From positions 4,506,892 through 4,570,891 of the forward strand of contig LR746265.1 in assembly GCA_902729315.2 (NCBI GenBank): a stretch of 64,000 nucleotides of DNA, written 5' to 3'. Every line of letters begins with the position of its first letter. Within the stretch, counting starts at the first letter, position 1. Positions 32,701-45,185 of this stretch are shown piece by piece. The notes under the pieces are model-generated. The model saw nothing but the letters and a program-made list of their open reading frames with translations, did not search any database and was not told the DNA's origin. This DNA comes from Spirodela intermedia. Lineage: Eukaryota > Streptophyta > Magnoliopsida > Alismatales > Araceae. Made by a program: the position numbers and the translations under genes.

Positions 32701-33117
32701 GAATGCTGCAGCCTGAAATTTCTATGTTCCTGTTTAATCCGTTGCAGGGAGCAGCCCAGGCCTGCATTTCTGCCGTATGCTCCTTCGCAAACATTTTATC
32801 TCCACTAGCCTTTACACCTCTTACAGGTAACCTTGCAGTTTCTTGTTAGATTTTTTTTGTTCCCCTTCAACAGTTCTCACCGGCGGCCTTCTATGATCTC
32901 CAGCTTTGTTCCTATCGGAAGCCGCGCCATTCAATTTCCCCGGTTTCGGTCTCTTGTGTGTCGGGATCGCACCGGTGAGCAGTTCCTCGTCGAATGCGCT
33001 GTAGATTTCCTGTTCTTTACGATTTCCCATCGACTCATCTCTGCCTTCTCACTGCAGATGGCTGCTTTCATCCAAAGTCTCGCCATGGCTCGGTCGCAGC
33101 TTCCACCTCGCAGATGA
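27433..33117 (+). CDS. Major facilitator superfamily transporter, Hiat1/TetA-like
   Basis: This is an integral membrane transporter of 435 residues in 14 exons: 27433-27597, 28003-28114, 28914-29026, 29153-29275, 29373-29584, 30045-30120, 31091-31177, 31459-31539, 31659-31691, 32263-32316, 32403-32444, 32748-32826, 32904-32974 and 33058-33117. All joins keep the frame. The first helix is in LFVCVFLYNFSAYMVSPVIT. The MFS loop 2-3 signature GSLSDRYGRKALL is at residues 69-81. Later blocks such as FLSNLGEGGLQASLLYYLK, FLYSIAWASWVPYM and TIVSKEAEPSEQ match, from memory, Arabidopsis At2g16970-16990 (MEE15) and animal Hiat1. The substrate is unknown, and the resemblance to tetracycline efflux does not prove drug transport. 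Exons 9 and 11 are only 33 and 42 bp. The donor of exon 4 (CGC|GTCGGT) is weak, so that border is the least certain. Confidence 0.88.
29734..29793. repeat. (AT)n microsatellite in the MFS gene intron 5
   Basis: About 30 AT units without interruption, the longest AT run in the window. Confidence 0.95.
30884..30925. repeat. Back-to-back (AC)n(GT)n with adjacent (GATA)n
   Basis: About six AC units are followed directly by nine or so GT units, forming a perfect inverted repeat centred on ACGT. A few GATA units follow after TAGGTA. It lies in intron 6 of the MFS gene. Confidence 0.9.
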
Positions 33118-33213
33118 AAGCTCTCAGATCCCGGATACTTCCACCCAGCTGTGAAAAAGAAGGCGGCCTTCTCTCGGCACCTTGGTGAAGCTAGCTTCCA
33201 TCGAGCTGGAAGG

Positions 33214-33248
<35 letters not shown>

Positions 33249-33807
33249 AGGGAATGGTCAAAGTGGGGCCGATGAAGATGGCAACTCCTCGATGTGCATG
33301 TGGGTACGTGTCGAGACGCGGTCGGCGTGGCAGTTACTCCTTCATGGAGAGTAATTGAATCGTGTCCTTGTCGGTGCCGTCTGACAGCCTGGGTGCTAGT
33401 TGGGGATTCGATGGGGCTTCTCGGCTTCTGCTGCGTACGAATCCGCAGAGTGCACCATCTCTCTGCGCTCTCGCAGTCGGCGAGCTCCGGCGAGAGGGAA
33501 GATGGAGGCTTTGCTCCAACGTTGAGTCAGAGCAGAGAGAGGCGGCGATCGATCTTACTTCGCTTGCGGGGGTAGATTGGTTGTCCTGCTGTGCTCTGCC
33601 CCGGTCACGTTCCACTGTCTCTGTCTCTGTCCGTCTTCCGATCTGTGATCCCGAGCTGCCGCCTTTGCTGACGGCATTAGCCCAGGAGGGTAACATGGCG
33701 GCTCTCATCTTCTGTCCTTTGATGTGATCTTCTTCCCCCATACTAAATTCCCCGCCGACAGACCGTTGCTGGGGGTAGTCATCCTCACGGCGCCGCCGCA
33801 AGCGCCC
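33118..33807. other. Intergenic region between MFS transporter and PLD delta
   Basis: About 690 bp between two same-strand genes. It holds a GA repeat followed by a G-run at about 33213-33248. The PLD frame is open for about 80 bases upstream of its ATG but has only a GTG there. The C- and T-rich stretch around 33590-33660 is plausibly the PLD 5' UTR. Confidence 0.5.
33213..33248. repeat. (GA)n followed by poly-G
   Basis: About 12 GA units and then some 11 consecutive G. Confidence 0.85.
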
Positions 33808-36800
33808 ATGGAGGACGTCCCCCTCGAGTCGAGCCAACTTTCCGGGAAGGTCGTCCTGCTCCATGGCGACCTCGAGCTGTGGATACGCGAGGCCCGCAGC
33901 CTCCCCAACATGGACGCCTTCTCCGAGAACCTGCGGCGGTGCTTCGCCCCCTGCCGAGCTCCGTTCGAGCGGCGCCGCCCAAAGGAGGAAGCCAGACCCC
34001 CCTCCCACGATCGGCGCGACCGCCATCATAATATCATCACCAGCGACCCCTACGTCACCGTCGTGGTCGCCGGCGCCACCGTGGCTCGCACCCGCGTCAT
34101 ATCCAACGCCCAGTTCCCCGTCTGGGAGGAGCACTTCGTCGTACCCCTGGCCCACAGCGCCGAAGCTATCGGCTTTACAGTGAAGGATAACGACGTCTTC
34201 GGCGCCCAGATTATAGGCACTGTCAGTATTCCGGCGAGCAGGATCGCTTCGGGGGAGCTCATCGAGGACTGGTTCTCCGTGCTTGGTCCCTCCGGCAGCC
34301 CGCCCAAGCCGGACACGGCACTTAAACTTTCTCTGCGGTTCACGCCCGTGGATCTCAATCCCTCCTACAGGGATGGCAATTGCAATGGGGTCCAGGGCAC
34401 CTACTTCCCTATGAGGAATGGAGGAGCGGTGAAGCTCTACCAGGATGCCCACGTCAAGGATGGCGAACTCCCGGACATCGAATTGGAGAATGGGAAGATG
34501 TTTGAGCATGGCAAGTGCTGGGAGGACATCTGCCATGCCATACTGGAAGCTCATCATCTGATTTATCTGGTGGGTTGGTCAATCAATCACAAGGTGAAGC
34601 TTGTGAGGGAACCCACAAGAACATTGCCAAATGCCGGGCAGCTGACGCTGGGAGAGCTGCTCAAGTATAAGTCGCAGGAGGGTGTCCGGGTGTGCTTGTT
34701 GATCTGGGACGATAGCACTTCTCACGACAAATTCTTTATCAAAACGGTAAGTGGCCTTTGTAACGTTTGGCCCTGTAAAACTCAAGGAACCCTCCTCGAA
34801 GACTGAACGAAAACAGTCTCTTGTTAGTTCTGTGCCTCTATTTCCTTGAAGTTTGTTTCCTGTTTTGGGTGCGCTGCTGCCGTAGCTCTCCACAGTTGCA
34901 TATTTTATTTCCTTTTCACCCTCGGACAGATTAACTGACCTCCTGAGTTTTGAAGCACGATAAGGCAACCTGTGATCATTGTCTGATGAAACCTGTGAGT
35001 TGCATATATTAATCTTTGAGAACTTGGTAATCCTCCAGAGTTAAGAATCATCAATCTGACTGATTTGAGGGGTTTTGTGTTTATGCGCTATGTTAGCAAC
35101 CTGTTTGATGCTCCTCACTTGGAAAAATAACTCACTTCCCGATGATTAACCATAATTGATACTGTCAGATGTTCCATCTAACAACGAAGCCCATCTTCAT
35201 CATGACGGTGAAGAGAAATCCCAGTTCATCCCATCATTGATTTTTTTTTCTAAGAAGGGCATCGATGCTCCATTTTAGCATGTCTACTCATTTGACAAGT
35301 TTGTCAACCATCTAATTTCCCTAACTAGATTAGTACAATTTTAGTTAATGTAGTTTAATTTAAATATTTCTTTATCATCGCTGTGGTCAATCTTCATATT
35401 GGTATCTCGCTTAGGATTTGTTGGAGATCCCAAAGTGGATGGGTAAATTTCTTCTATCTCACAGAGTGAAGAAATAAGATGCGACAGAAGGAGAGAAATG
35501 CAGGGAGGCTATGATTATATGCCATTTCATGGCCTCGGCAAGCTAGCTGCTTACTAAGATTTTTGTGCGAGATTGACGACAGCAGAACAATTAGTTAATT
35601 CTGGGCACAAGAATGATATTTCATACCCAATATTACCATCTTGTTATCTAAATGAGAGGAGGCGTTATAACTCTTGTGCCACATCACAGTGTTTGCGCAG
35701 GGGTTTTACTACCTTGCAAAATAGCTTAATGTTCAAGGGTCTTAGACTACTGTTGTGTGCGAATCGTCAATCGGAGATAGCGCTAGTCCGTATTATTAAC
35801 CAATCTTTGTGAAAAGTGGTGATTTCTTTGCTTGCTTTTCAATGTTGATATCCACTCTTGATTCGTGGGCATTTATATTTGCTTTCCTTGTGAACGTTAA
35901 GTATCCTCTAGGCTTTGTTTTTGTTGGCTAAAGACTTGATGATTTCAACTTCTCATTATTTGTTCATTACCGTTGTCAGTGTCTATTGAAAGACCACCTT
36001 ATGCTTCAAGAATATTGAAAGGTTTGATTAAATTTATTTTTTCTTGTCAAATGTTTTTTAGAAGCCTGGAAATCAGGTGTAAGCCAGGTCAAATTGAAAA
36101 TCCATGAGGCTTAAAAAGAGTTTTCTTCTCTTGCAAATGTCGCTAAATTCTGATGATTCTTTTGTAAAATTTTCGGACTTGATAGAGTGAATTGAATTTA
36201 TTCTGTCCGAATCATCAGTAGACGCAAAAGCTTTGTGATCCAAGGAAAAATCTACCCGAACCCTTCCTCAATGAATGTGCCTTGGCATTTTGTTGTTTGA
36301 TATAAACCTTAGAATTTTAGCACATATTGCAAGCTTGAAAAAAATTCATATCTAATAATCCCAAGGCAGCTTATTATTTTCTGGTAGCGTAATTTGAATG
36401 CTCAATTCTTTATTTTTTCTCGACATACGGAGTGATATTTGGTTCCTGGTACAGGAGGGAGTAATGTCAACTCATGATGAAGATGCCCGGAATTTTTTCA
36501 AGCACTCCTCTGTCATCTGTGTGTTGGCGCCTCGTTATGCCAGCAGTAAGCTTAGCATTTTCAAGCAAAAGGCATGATTTCTCCTCTCTTTTTTTCAGGA
36601 TTTTATTTTTTATCTTATGGAAAGTTTTGCCTGTTATAAAAAAATTTATGTGCTTTCTATTTTACCTGTTATACGTATGACCAGTTCTTCTTACAGTGAG
36701 TATTAATTAATTTTTTCCGACCTAATTTAAATCATGAGAACATCACTATACTTAACCATCCCTGTCATCTGCGTCGGAACAGTCAGTCAACTCTGTCGGT

Positions 36801-39800
36801 TTGAACCAGTATTTAACTCTCAGTATCCTAATCAATAATCGCTACTACGCTGCTTCTCACTCATTTGAATAAAAAATGGCTAAAGTTTAGAAGTCAGTAC
36901 TCTAGTGTCTGTTTATAATTCTTTACTTGTAAAATGATATAGCACATAGCAATATTTCAACAAGGATACCAAATATTTCGCTAACCCCTCTTCTCCATTA
37001 TAGCGTAGTCCCACTTCGCCAACCACTGGAGATAGGATTACATGCAGTGGAAGACACAAAAGAGATGTGAGGAAATGAAAAAACAAAAAAAGAGGAATCT
37101 GCGGCTGTGTGTGTGTTATTTGTGTGGACTATGTGTGAGGGTCTTCTGCATCTTATACCTATTTAATCGGTGATGTTAGTAGCGTTTGACTTTAGGTTTC
37201 CTGTGTGTGTAACCAATTACAAGAATGCTAAGTTGAGGAACCCTTTCCATTCTCTTGTACTTGGTTCCCCTGCAGTTCTTTCTTACGGTGAACTTTTGTT
37301 TCATTGACTCTCCTGTCTGTTATTTTTCTATATTTCTGACCTCAAATTGATGCATTTTTGTCCTAAGTTCTTGTTTATTTCTTGAAATTAACTTGTTAGT
37401 TTATTCTCCACGGATTGAAACCTTGTCTTCCTCAAAATTTTAAGCTCATTATCCTGTCTCTCTGCTATTTTGCATCTAGGTCGTGGGCACCATATTTTCA
37501 CACCACCAGAAATGTGTGATTGTGGATAGCCAAGGTTCTCAAAATAGTAGAAAGATTACTGCTTTCATAGGCGGTCTTGATCTCCGTGATGGACGCTATG
37601 ATACACCACAGCACAGAATATTTTCTGATCTCGACACTACCTTTCTCAACGACTTCTATAATCCTACATTTCCTGTAAGCATCATTACTCTTAACTTTTC
37701 TTGCTCAATAAAGCTTCTAGATCAAGGATAGCATTCTTATTGGATTGACTTTCACTTGAAATTTTTTCTTATCATCTGAGGGTCAACTTATTCATGAATC
37801 ACATACTTATGGTAATGTTTTCGATTTTATCACCTCTGTCGTCGATGTATGCGTGCATGTAGATAATCTTTTCTGTAAGGTTAAGGAAATTCCACGCTCA
37901 ACTTTATCCACAAAAATGATTGCCTGTGCATTGTTAAAAGAGCCTGCTTCTTTTAGTTGGTAAAGGTGCAAGGGGCTAATCCCATAGCTCTTGTGTATTT
38001 AGTTGACGTTCTCTCAAGAAACAAGAACATTTAGGGTGTGGAATGGGAGGATCTTGTTCAAAGATTATTTTACTACCACCTCCCCTCCCCCTTGTTTACG
38101 TCCTGGAACTAAATTGAGTGTTCCGCCAATTACTCTGATATCTGACGCACATGTAAGTCGGAGGCATCAGTGAAAGGCAGCATTCAAGTTATGAAACAAA
38201 ATTTTCTCGAATGTTAGTATTGAAGACGAGCTAACATGATCAAGGAAAATATAGCATGGAATTGCTGTAAAAATACGAGGGTATAACATGAAAGTTCCTC
38301 TTAAAATATTAGGATCTAAACAGGGTTATCTACATAGATGTCAACAGGTCAGTGCGGCTTCTGCTTGACGAGCTCAAAAAATAAAACTTCAGACATAATC
38401 TTTGAGAAGTCTAGGCAACGGCTGGTCAAGCCCTGCCCAGCCCTCGTGGCCATTTGCCCAATGGTGGTTTCCAGTGAGACAAATTCGGTCTGTCATGAAA
38501 GGAGGGGGAACACGTGCCAGATGGTGGACCTTGGGGTGATTCCCACTGAGAGGTTGGTGACGGATGCCTGGGGAAACCAAAGACAGATAATGGGGAGTGC
38601 TAGATGGGGGGAAACAGAAGAAGGGAGGAGGGGATGATGGAGAGGAGGGACAGCTAAAACAATAGAGAATGTACTCAACAGAGGAAATGGGAAATAAAGG
38701 ATGATACCAGTTAAAAGGGGACTAATGGGTGGGATTGTATTTGGTGAGAGGGTGCCACCGGTTCTAAGGGTTTCTACTTGGTGAGGGGAGAGGGAAGGAT
38801 TGCCACATGGATGTTGGAACGCCTACATGGCAAAGAAAATGGACTTTGAGATTGGGCCTATTTCTTCATTCCAGATTTGATTCTGAGATTCAAATCCGAA
38901 GAAACTTGTCCAAGTTAGGACAAAGTTGGTCCATTGACACCCCTTGGCCTATGTAAAAGGATGAGCAACCTTAGACATAGAAACGTTTCCCTAAAAACGA
39001 GTACCTGGGGGATGATCCTCGTATGAACAATACCATTTTTGTTTGATTCAGCCTCAGTCCAAGTGAGTGAACTTGGAGCTTAGAAATATCTTAAATTTAG
39101 ATAATAGGATATGTAAGAAACATGCATCTAAAATATATGCGGTTATAGGTACTTTTATGATAAAATCAATTTTAACTATGTTGGAATAAAGAGAAGATAT
39201 TAAGGTTACAATTCGTACCCGCCTTTCTCTCTTGTTTGTGTGTGTCTGTGTTTGTCTGTGTGTTTGTGTGTGCGCAGAGAGAGAGAGAGAGAAAGAGGAG
39301 ACTGGGCTATGCACTATAAGACCTAATATGGCCCAAGCTTACATATTCTAAATGACTCACTAACAAGCAAAGCTAGTGGTCTATTCCGATTTGCATAAAA
39401 GTTTTAAGTTTGTAGATGTAAAACGCTTCACATTTCAGTATGTTTGATCACGGTATATGTTATTTAACGCTACAAGTATTCATGCTTTTGACCTGCATAT
39501 GTGAGGTTGATACTTGGACGTGGCTGAGTGAAATCTTAAATGCCTATTCAAACAAAACTATTTTCTTAGCTGCTTCTGGACCGTTCTTTTTATTTTTCTA
39601 TTTGTTTCATTGTCTAATACTTCGAGACCCAGTTGGTTACAGTCTAATATTTCTCCATGTTATGGTCTGCGCTAGGAAGGTTTTAATTAATTGCCCCTTC
39701 CAAGTAGAGATAAAGTTGAGTTGATCAAAGAATAAGCAAGTATGTCCTTTGAAATGATGTCCATGGTATACCCCATTTTTAGTATGCTGTACCACTCATT

Positions 39801-42800
39801 ATCGTTATCATTGTCTAAGTTTTTCTCCTTTTACTTACTTGGGATTGGGATATGAAGCAACAAGGTTCCCTTTGATTACTGTGGTCCATGAAATCTATCT
39901 GTTGAGAAACGCCTTCCATTTTTTTCTGTAGGCAGAAATAAATGGCCCTAGACAACCATGGCACGACTTACACTGCAAGGTTGAAGGACCGGCTGCGTAT
40001 GATATTCTTACAAACTTCGAGCAGCGGTGGCGAAAGTCAACAAAATGGTATGAATTTGGTCAACGTTGGAAAAGAGAATCTCACTATAATGAAGATGCTT
40101 TAATCAAGCTTGAACGAATATCATGGATCCTTAGCCCTTCACCGACAGTTCCGAATAATGATTCTTCTCTTTGGGTTTCAAAGGAAGATGATCCCGAAAA
40201 CTGGCATGTCCAAGTGAGAAGATTTTATTCTTCACTTGTAAATAATGTTTTTATTTAAAGTTTATGATGTCCATGCGTTGACATCTTCTCGAATCCTTTT
40301 GTTCTCAGGTTTTCCGGTCAATTGACTCTGGCTCTGTGAGGGGGTTTCCCAAAAGTGTTAAAGAGGCTGAAGAACAGGTTAAAATCTAGAATAGCCATGT
40401 TACATGAATATAACATATGCTATTTTTTTGTGTTTCGCCCATGAACATTTTTGTGTTCAAGCCCTACAGAGTTAAAAAAAAAAAAACTCTTATAAAAAAA
40501 ATAAATTTGTTAGAGGCTGATCATGTCCTGTGCAGCAGAATAAACTAGTTTTATACTTTATTGGAAATCTTTCCCTACCCTTTCCGGACGGAATTTCACG
40601 CATTGTTTTTGTCACGCAGAATCTTGTTTGTGGTAAGAACCTGAAGATTGATAAGAGCATACATAAAGCATATGTCAAGGCAATCAGATCAGCAAAACAC
40701 TTCATATATATCGAAAATCAGTATTTTCTTGGTTCATCATATGCTTGGCCTTCTTATAGTAATCCAGGTACTGTTAACCCTCCTACTTCTGTTATCTGCA
40801 GTTTTACTTTCTATATTTAAAACTAACAGAACCGTCTTTAATCGTTGTTGATTTTTCTCCATTTAAGTCAATGCGCGCACATCATACATGATGAAGAACG
40901 TTGATATAGAGTTTCATTGACTTTTCTGGGAAATTGTGTCAGGTGCCGATAACTTGATCCCTATGGAATTGGCCTTAAAGATTGTTAGTAAAATTAGGGC
41001 CAAAGAGAGGTTTGCAGTGTATATCGTGATCCCAATGTGGCCTGAAGGGGTTCCTACTTCAACTTCTATGCAGGAAATTATTTTCTGGCAGGTATTATAG
41101 TTTGATCTTTTGAATTGAATTGAGAATTCTTGTTTGAACGTCGATGATAATGATGAACTTATGCTGAAGGTATCATAGATTTATTATCATTTAGTACGGT
41201 ACGAGATTAACGATGAAATAAGTTGATATCACGGTAATACGGCTTGCTTGATCCAGGTTTGGACCTGCCAATCCGACGCCATGCCAATTTGACCCTTTTT
41301 TTTTTTTATGTGACTAATCCATAGGAGCTCACTTCGTTATAATTCCATTCAGGCATCCAACCTTTTCTGTTCATGGAATGGTAGTCCTATCATTGACATA
41401 ATTTTTGACATACTGATTTATGACAGACCTGCAGAGAAAAAATCATTCAGGAACAATTAAACTGCCTATATGAACTATACACTTTGCATCATGCTTCACA
41501 TTTTGAAGAGACTTGTTTGATAGTCGATGGACAACTGCCTATTTCGGAATTGTTTTGCATTCTTGATATGTGCTCCTGGTTGAAGATAAAAGAGAGCATG
41601 AACTAATTTGTGGATTCTTTAGCTCAAAATATTAAAAGAGCATCTAAGAAAACTTCCTTGGAAAAAAGCTGAAATATTTCTGTCGGGTAATTTATGATGC
41701 CGTTGTAGGAATGATCCATCTACTGTTGGTTAACATATTTTTCGAATTATTGCTTGGTAGATGTTTGAGAGAGCAATATTCAGATGATGAGTCGGTAGAG
41801 ACTCAAACTAATAATGTTCAAACTGCCCACGTTTACCTAAAGTCTACGATGAATAAGAGTGAAATTATTCCATGGATAACTTAGTACGATGAAATGATTT
41901 TACCCGGAGATGCCCGTGGTTCACAAGATGGGTTCGTGCCAGATCACTTGTTTCTTGCTCAAGAAAGAACGAACTATACGTCAAAACGTCCTTTTTTACT
42001 GATTCTTTCGTCCGGAACCGTAGAAATCATTTGAAGGGGAGAAAAGAAGCGGAGAGATACAGACCGTGCGGGGAAAGAAAGTTGTCATTCCGGCAACAAT
42101 CGCACCCACACTCCCCAAGAACCGGAAGTTCAAGCAAGGTGAAAACTATGGGAGTAGAGAGCCCCTCGTCCAAGGACAAAAAGACTGCACAGTAAAGACA
42201 ACAGGGTAAACGGAAGAAGAAAGAACCACATGCACCATTAAGTTCCATCAGAAAGAACCTTTTTTTCCTGCAGAAACGTTAGAAAGATGTTTGATAAACC
42301 CATCTATTGATAATGTATCTCTTGCCTAATCTCCAGGTTTTGCAAATATACACAGTCAAGCATATAAAACCCAAGTGCTCTGCCCTCGATGTAGCACTAA
42401 GACTTGCACTCTAGGACTCCAATGTTGTTGTTTCACGCGTAATCTCATTTACCTGCACAATGTCGGCTTGTGGAATCTTCTCCCTCCATATTACTGTGAC
42501 TGTGTGCCTGAAAAATGGGAAAAAGATAATTTTGAAAGTTTTCTTTCGGTATATTTGTGCCAAACCGGAGTTATATAAAACTCGAGAATTTCAAAGTGAC
42601 AAGATCATAGCTTTATCATATACTGTTTCTATTATGCTTTATTCGATCGTTTTTTTCCTTCAGTATCAGCATTGGGTAAATTTTGTGCTTCCCTTGCAGG
42701 GCCAGACTATGCAGATGATGTATAGACTCATTGGACAGGAGCTTAAATCCATGAACATTGAGGATCAACATCCACAGGATTACCTTAATTTTTACTGTCT

Positions 42801-44338
42801 CGGGAATCAGGAGCCAGGAGAAACAGCGAACCAAGGTTCAGAGAAAAGTGTTGCGGTACTACTCGTCAACCTTGGTCTTTGCTAAATTGGATGGCATGCC
42901 ACATATTTTTGCACGACAGCCTGTGTGCTTAATGCTAAACCACTGTGTCACCTGACCCATTTCAGGGAAAGTAGCTACTGTATCATATTCACACCCAATC
43001 CCGTCTCTGTCATTTGCTCTGATAAATTTCCAAATAACTCCAGGGATAGCAGTATTCGATGATGGCTATCATAACATACTGACACTCTCTTTATGTGGAT
43101 GGCAGAGATACTTTTGGTAAGCTCTAGGATCAGAAAAATGACCTTAACAGCAGCGGATGTAGTGTTTGGAATGGAAAGTTTGTTCTGTTGAAAAATTCCT
43201 TAAATGACCCCATCAGGTTCTTCAATTATCATACCTTTCCAGGGATGACCTCCAAAAGATTTAATTTCTGTATATTCTATGGCAAATGACAAATGAATCA
43301 TCGATTAAAGAGTGTTGATCCAAATATGGCGCGGTATTTTTTCACTTGCCGCAATTATAAGGTGTAAATTTAATCATCTAGCTGGAGATAACGGAGCAGG
43401 TTCTTCTTGACTACTCTTTCAGGGCTTATGTCAGAAGAACAGGCGTTTCATGATTTACGTTCATGCAAAAGGGATGATAGTAGATGATGAGTATGTGATC
43501 ATGGGATCTGCAAACATCAACCAGAGATCCATGGATGGCTCCAGAGACACCGAGATCGCCATGGGAGCATATCAGCCCCACCATACATGGTCTCAAAAGA
43601 GTAGCCATCCACATGGGCAGGTCGGCACTTCTATCCATCTTTCCTGTAGCGATTGTCATTATTTTCTTTTGCCGTTATTAATTAGCATAGTTATATCACC
43701 TACATATGACGTATTAGGGCTCCTGCAGTGTGTTTTTCTGCATTCTTTCGGGCAAGCTTGTTGTTCTTCTGTTTCCTTCACTGTCGGGTTCTCTTACAAC
43801 CTGCCTCGTCCTCCTCCTCCTCCTCCATTACATCATTTTCCACGCTGACCCTTCAATCTCTTCTGCCCCTCCTCTCTCATCCCTGCCTCAAAAGGTCATC
43901 TTTCTTCTTCCTCTCGTCACCCAATCGCATTTCCCTTCAATTCCCATTTAGGGTTCCGAGGGAAAAGAAGCCTCGCTGCACTTGCTCTCTGTCATTCTAC
44001 AAGGAAGATTCATTATTTTATGGCTGCAATCGATCCGCCCGCAGGTGTACGGGTACCGGATGTCTCTTTGGGCAGAGCACCTGGGGGCGGTGCACGACTT
44101 CTCCAAGGAGCCCCACTCGTTGGACTGCGTCAGAAAGGTCAACGAGGTAGCAAGAAGCAACTGGGCGAACTACGCTTCGGAGGAAATGATCCCATTGCAG
44201 GGGCACCTCCTTTCCTTCCCAATCCTGGTCGACAAGGACGGAAAGGTGGAGCCCATCCCCGGTCAGGAGGAGTTCCCAGACGTCGGCGGGAAGGTCCTGG
44301 GGGCGCCCTCTTCCCTTCCCGATTCATTGACCATGTAA
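33808..44338 (+). CDS. PLDDELTA: Phospholipase D delta
   Basis: This C2-type phospholipase D hydrolyses phosphatidylcholine or -ethanolamine to phosphatidic acid at the plasma membrane in stress and ABA signalling. Ten exons: 33808-34746, 36455-36571, 37480-37674, 39932-40213, 40309-40377, 40620-40767, 40943-41091, 42700-42855, 43423-43620 and 44045-44338, about 848 residues (Arabidopsis PLD delta about 868). The N-terminal C2 domain (about 10-180) includes [19 protein letters not shown] and [11 protein letters not shown]. The first HKD motif has His361, Lys363 and Asp368 (in [10 protein letters not shown]). The second has His699, Lys701 and Asp706 (in [14 protein letters not shown]). IENQYF is at 565-570. 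The C-terminus, [13 protein letters not shown] to LPDSLTM, is complete. The intron after exon 2 has a GC donor (AAG|GCATGA). The end of exon 8 could be 42849 or 42855, both in phase. The delta class is favoured by the insertion of acidic and basic loops in the C2 domain and the [11 protein letters not shown]-type block; gene structure agrees. Confidence 0.92.
36455..36573 (+). other. PLD delta exon 2 with non-canonical GC donor
   Basis: The exon starts after ACAG and codes [15 protein letters not shown] to IFKQK. To keep [11 protein letters not shown] of the next exon in frame, the exon must end at 36571, where the intron begins with GC rather than GT. The only nearby GT (in AGCAGTAAGC) would remove nine conserved residues and break the phase. 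Confidence 0.75.
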
Positions 44339-44922
44339 TCAGACACCAAAGTAGCTCCATTGTCGGTATCTATCTTCACACCTGGTTGTTGACTATAATT
44401 CTGGGCCCTGCTTGTGTTGTTACGCCCCTAAAAGATCCTGTTTTGATTCAGTTTACTCCCAAAGATAATTTCTTGATTGGTGTTGGCCGAAGTCGAAGAA
44501 GATGTTTGTGTTCGGTAATCAGACGAAGCCTTTCAAGCTTTAGTTTCTTGATGTACGTTTCCAGAGGTAGAAGACGAAGTCTTAGGGTTTGGGATTGGTG
44601 GGGGCCGCGCGAACGCAGGCCCCCGCTGACACAAATTATGACGTCCACTCTCCCACTTGGGGAGATGGTAGACTGGCGCCCCTCCGTAGTGCAATGGAGA
44701 TCGCCAACCTAGGCAATGGGCCTCATTGATCACCCATAGACCCCGTCCAGGTAAGTATGTTTGATGCGTGGGGCGATTCCCATCTTATAGCCACCGGTCC
44801 TCCCATATCCGGAAATTAACCGATGTGGGACTATCATTAAATCAATGCCCAGCTCAAATGGGAGGTTCCGAATGAGCCTGTATTTACAGAGGTGATTGAT
44901 TTTGAAGTGTGTGGGAGGCGGC
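44339..44922. other. Short intergenic region between convergent PLD delta and DCAF8 genes
   Basis: About 580 bp that should hold both 3' UTRs. It includes an AACCGATGTGGGACTAT stretch near 44818-44834, a phrase seen in many plant intergenic repeats, so part of it may be a retroelement remnant. No coding frame supported. Confidence 0.4.
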
Positions 44923-45151
44923 TCAGCTCAAGGCGCAGTCGCCGTTGGGCAGGTCATCGGCTGCATCGTCCAGGCGGAGGTCCCCGTCGGTGTCGGCGTA
45001 CCGCAGAAGGAGATCCACGAGCTCTTGTTCCCCTCGGGGCTCGGCACGGTGGCGGCTCTGCAGCGCGATGAACATCCGCAGGAGATTACGGGGTACGCCC
45101 CGGCGATGCCTTCTCCTCCCATGGTGTAGCTGGGCCGGAGGCGATCGCATT

Positions 45152-45185
<34 letters not shown>

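Noticed and set aside
33334-34557. 407-residue frame antisense to PLD delta exon 1
   Set aside because: Antisense shadow of the C2-domain exon.
38338-38637. 99-residue frame in PLD delta intron 3
   Set aside because: It lies inside a GT-AG intron that is required for the frame, with no family match.
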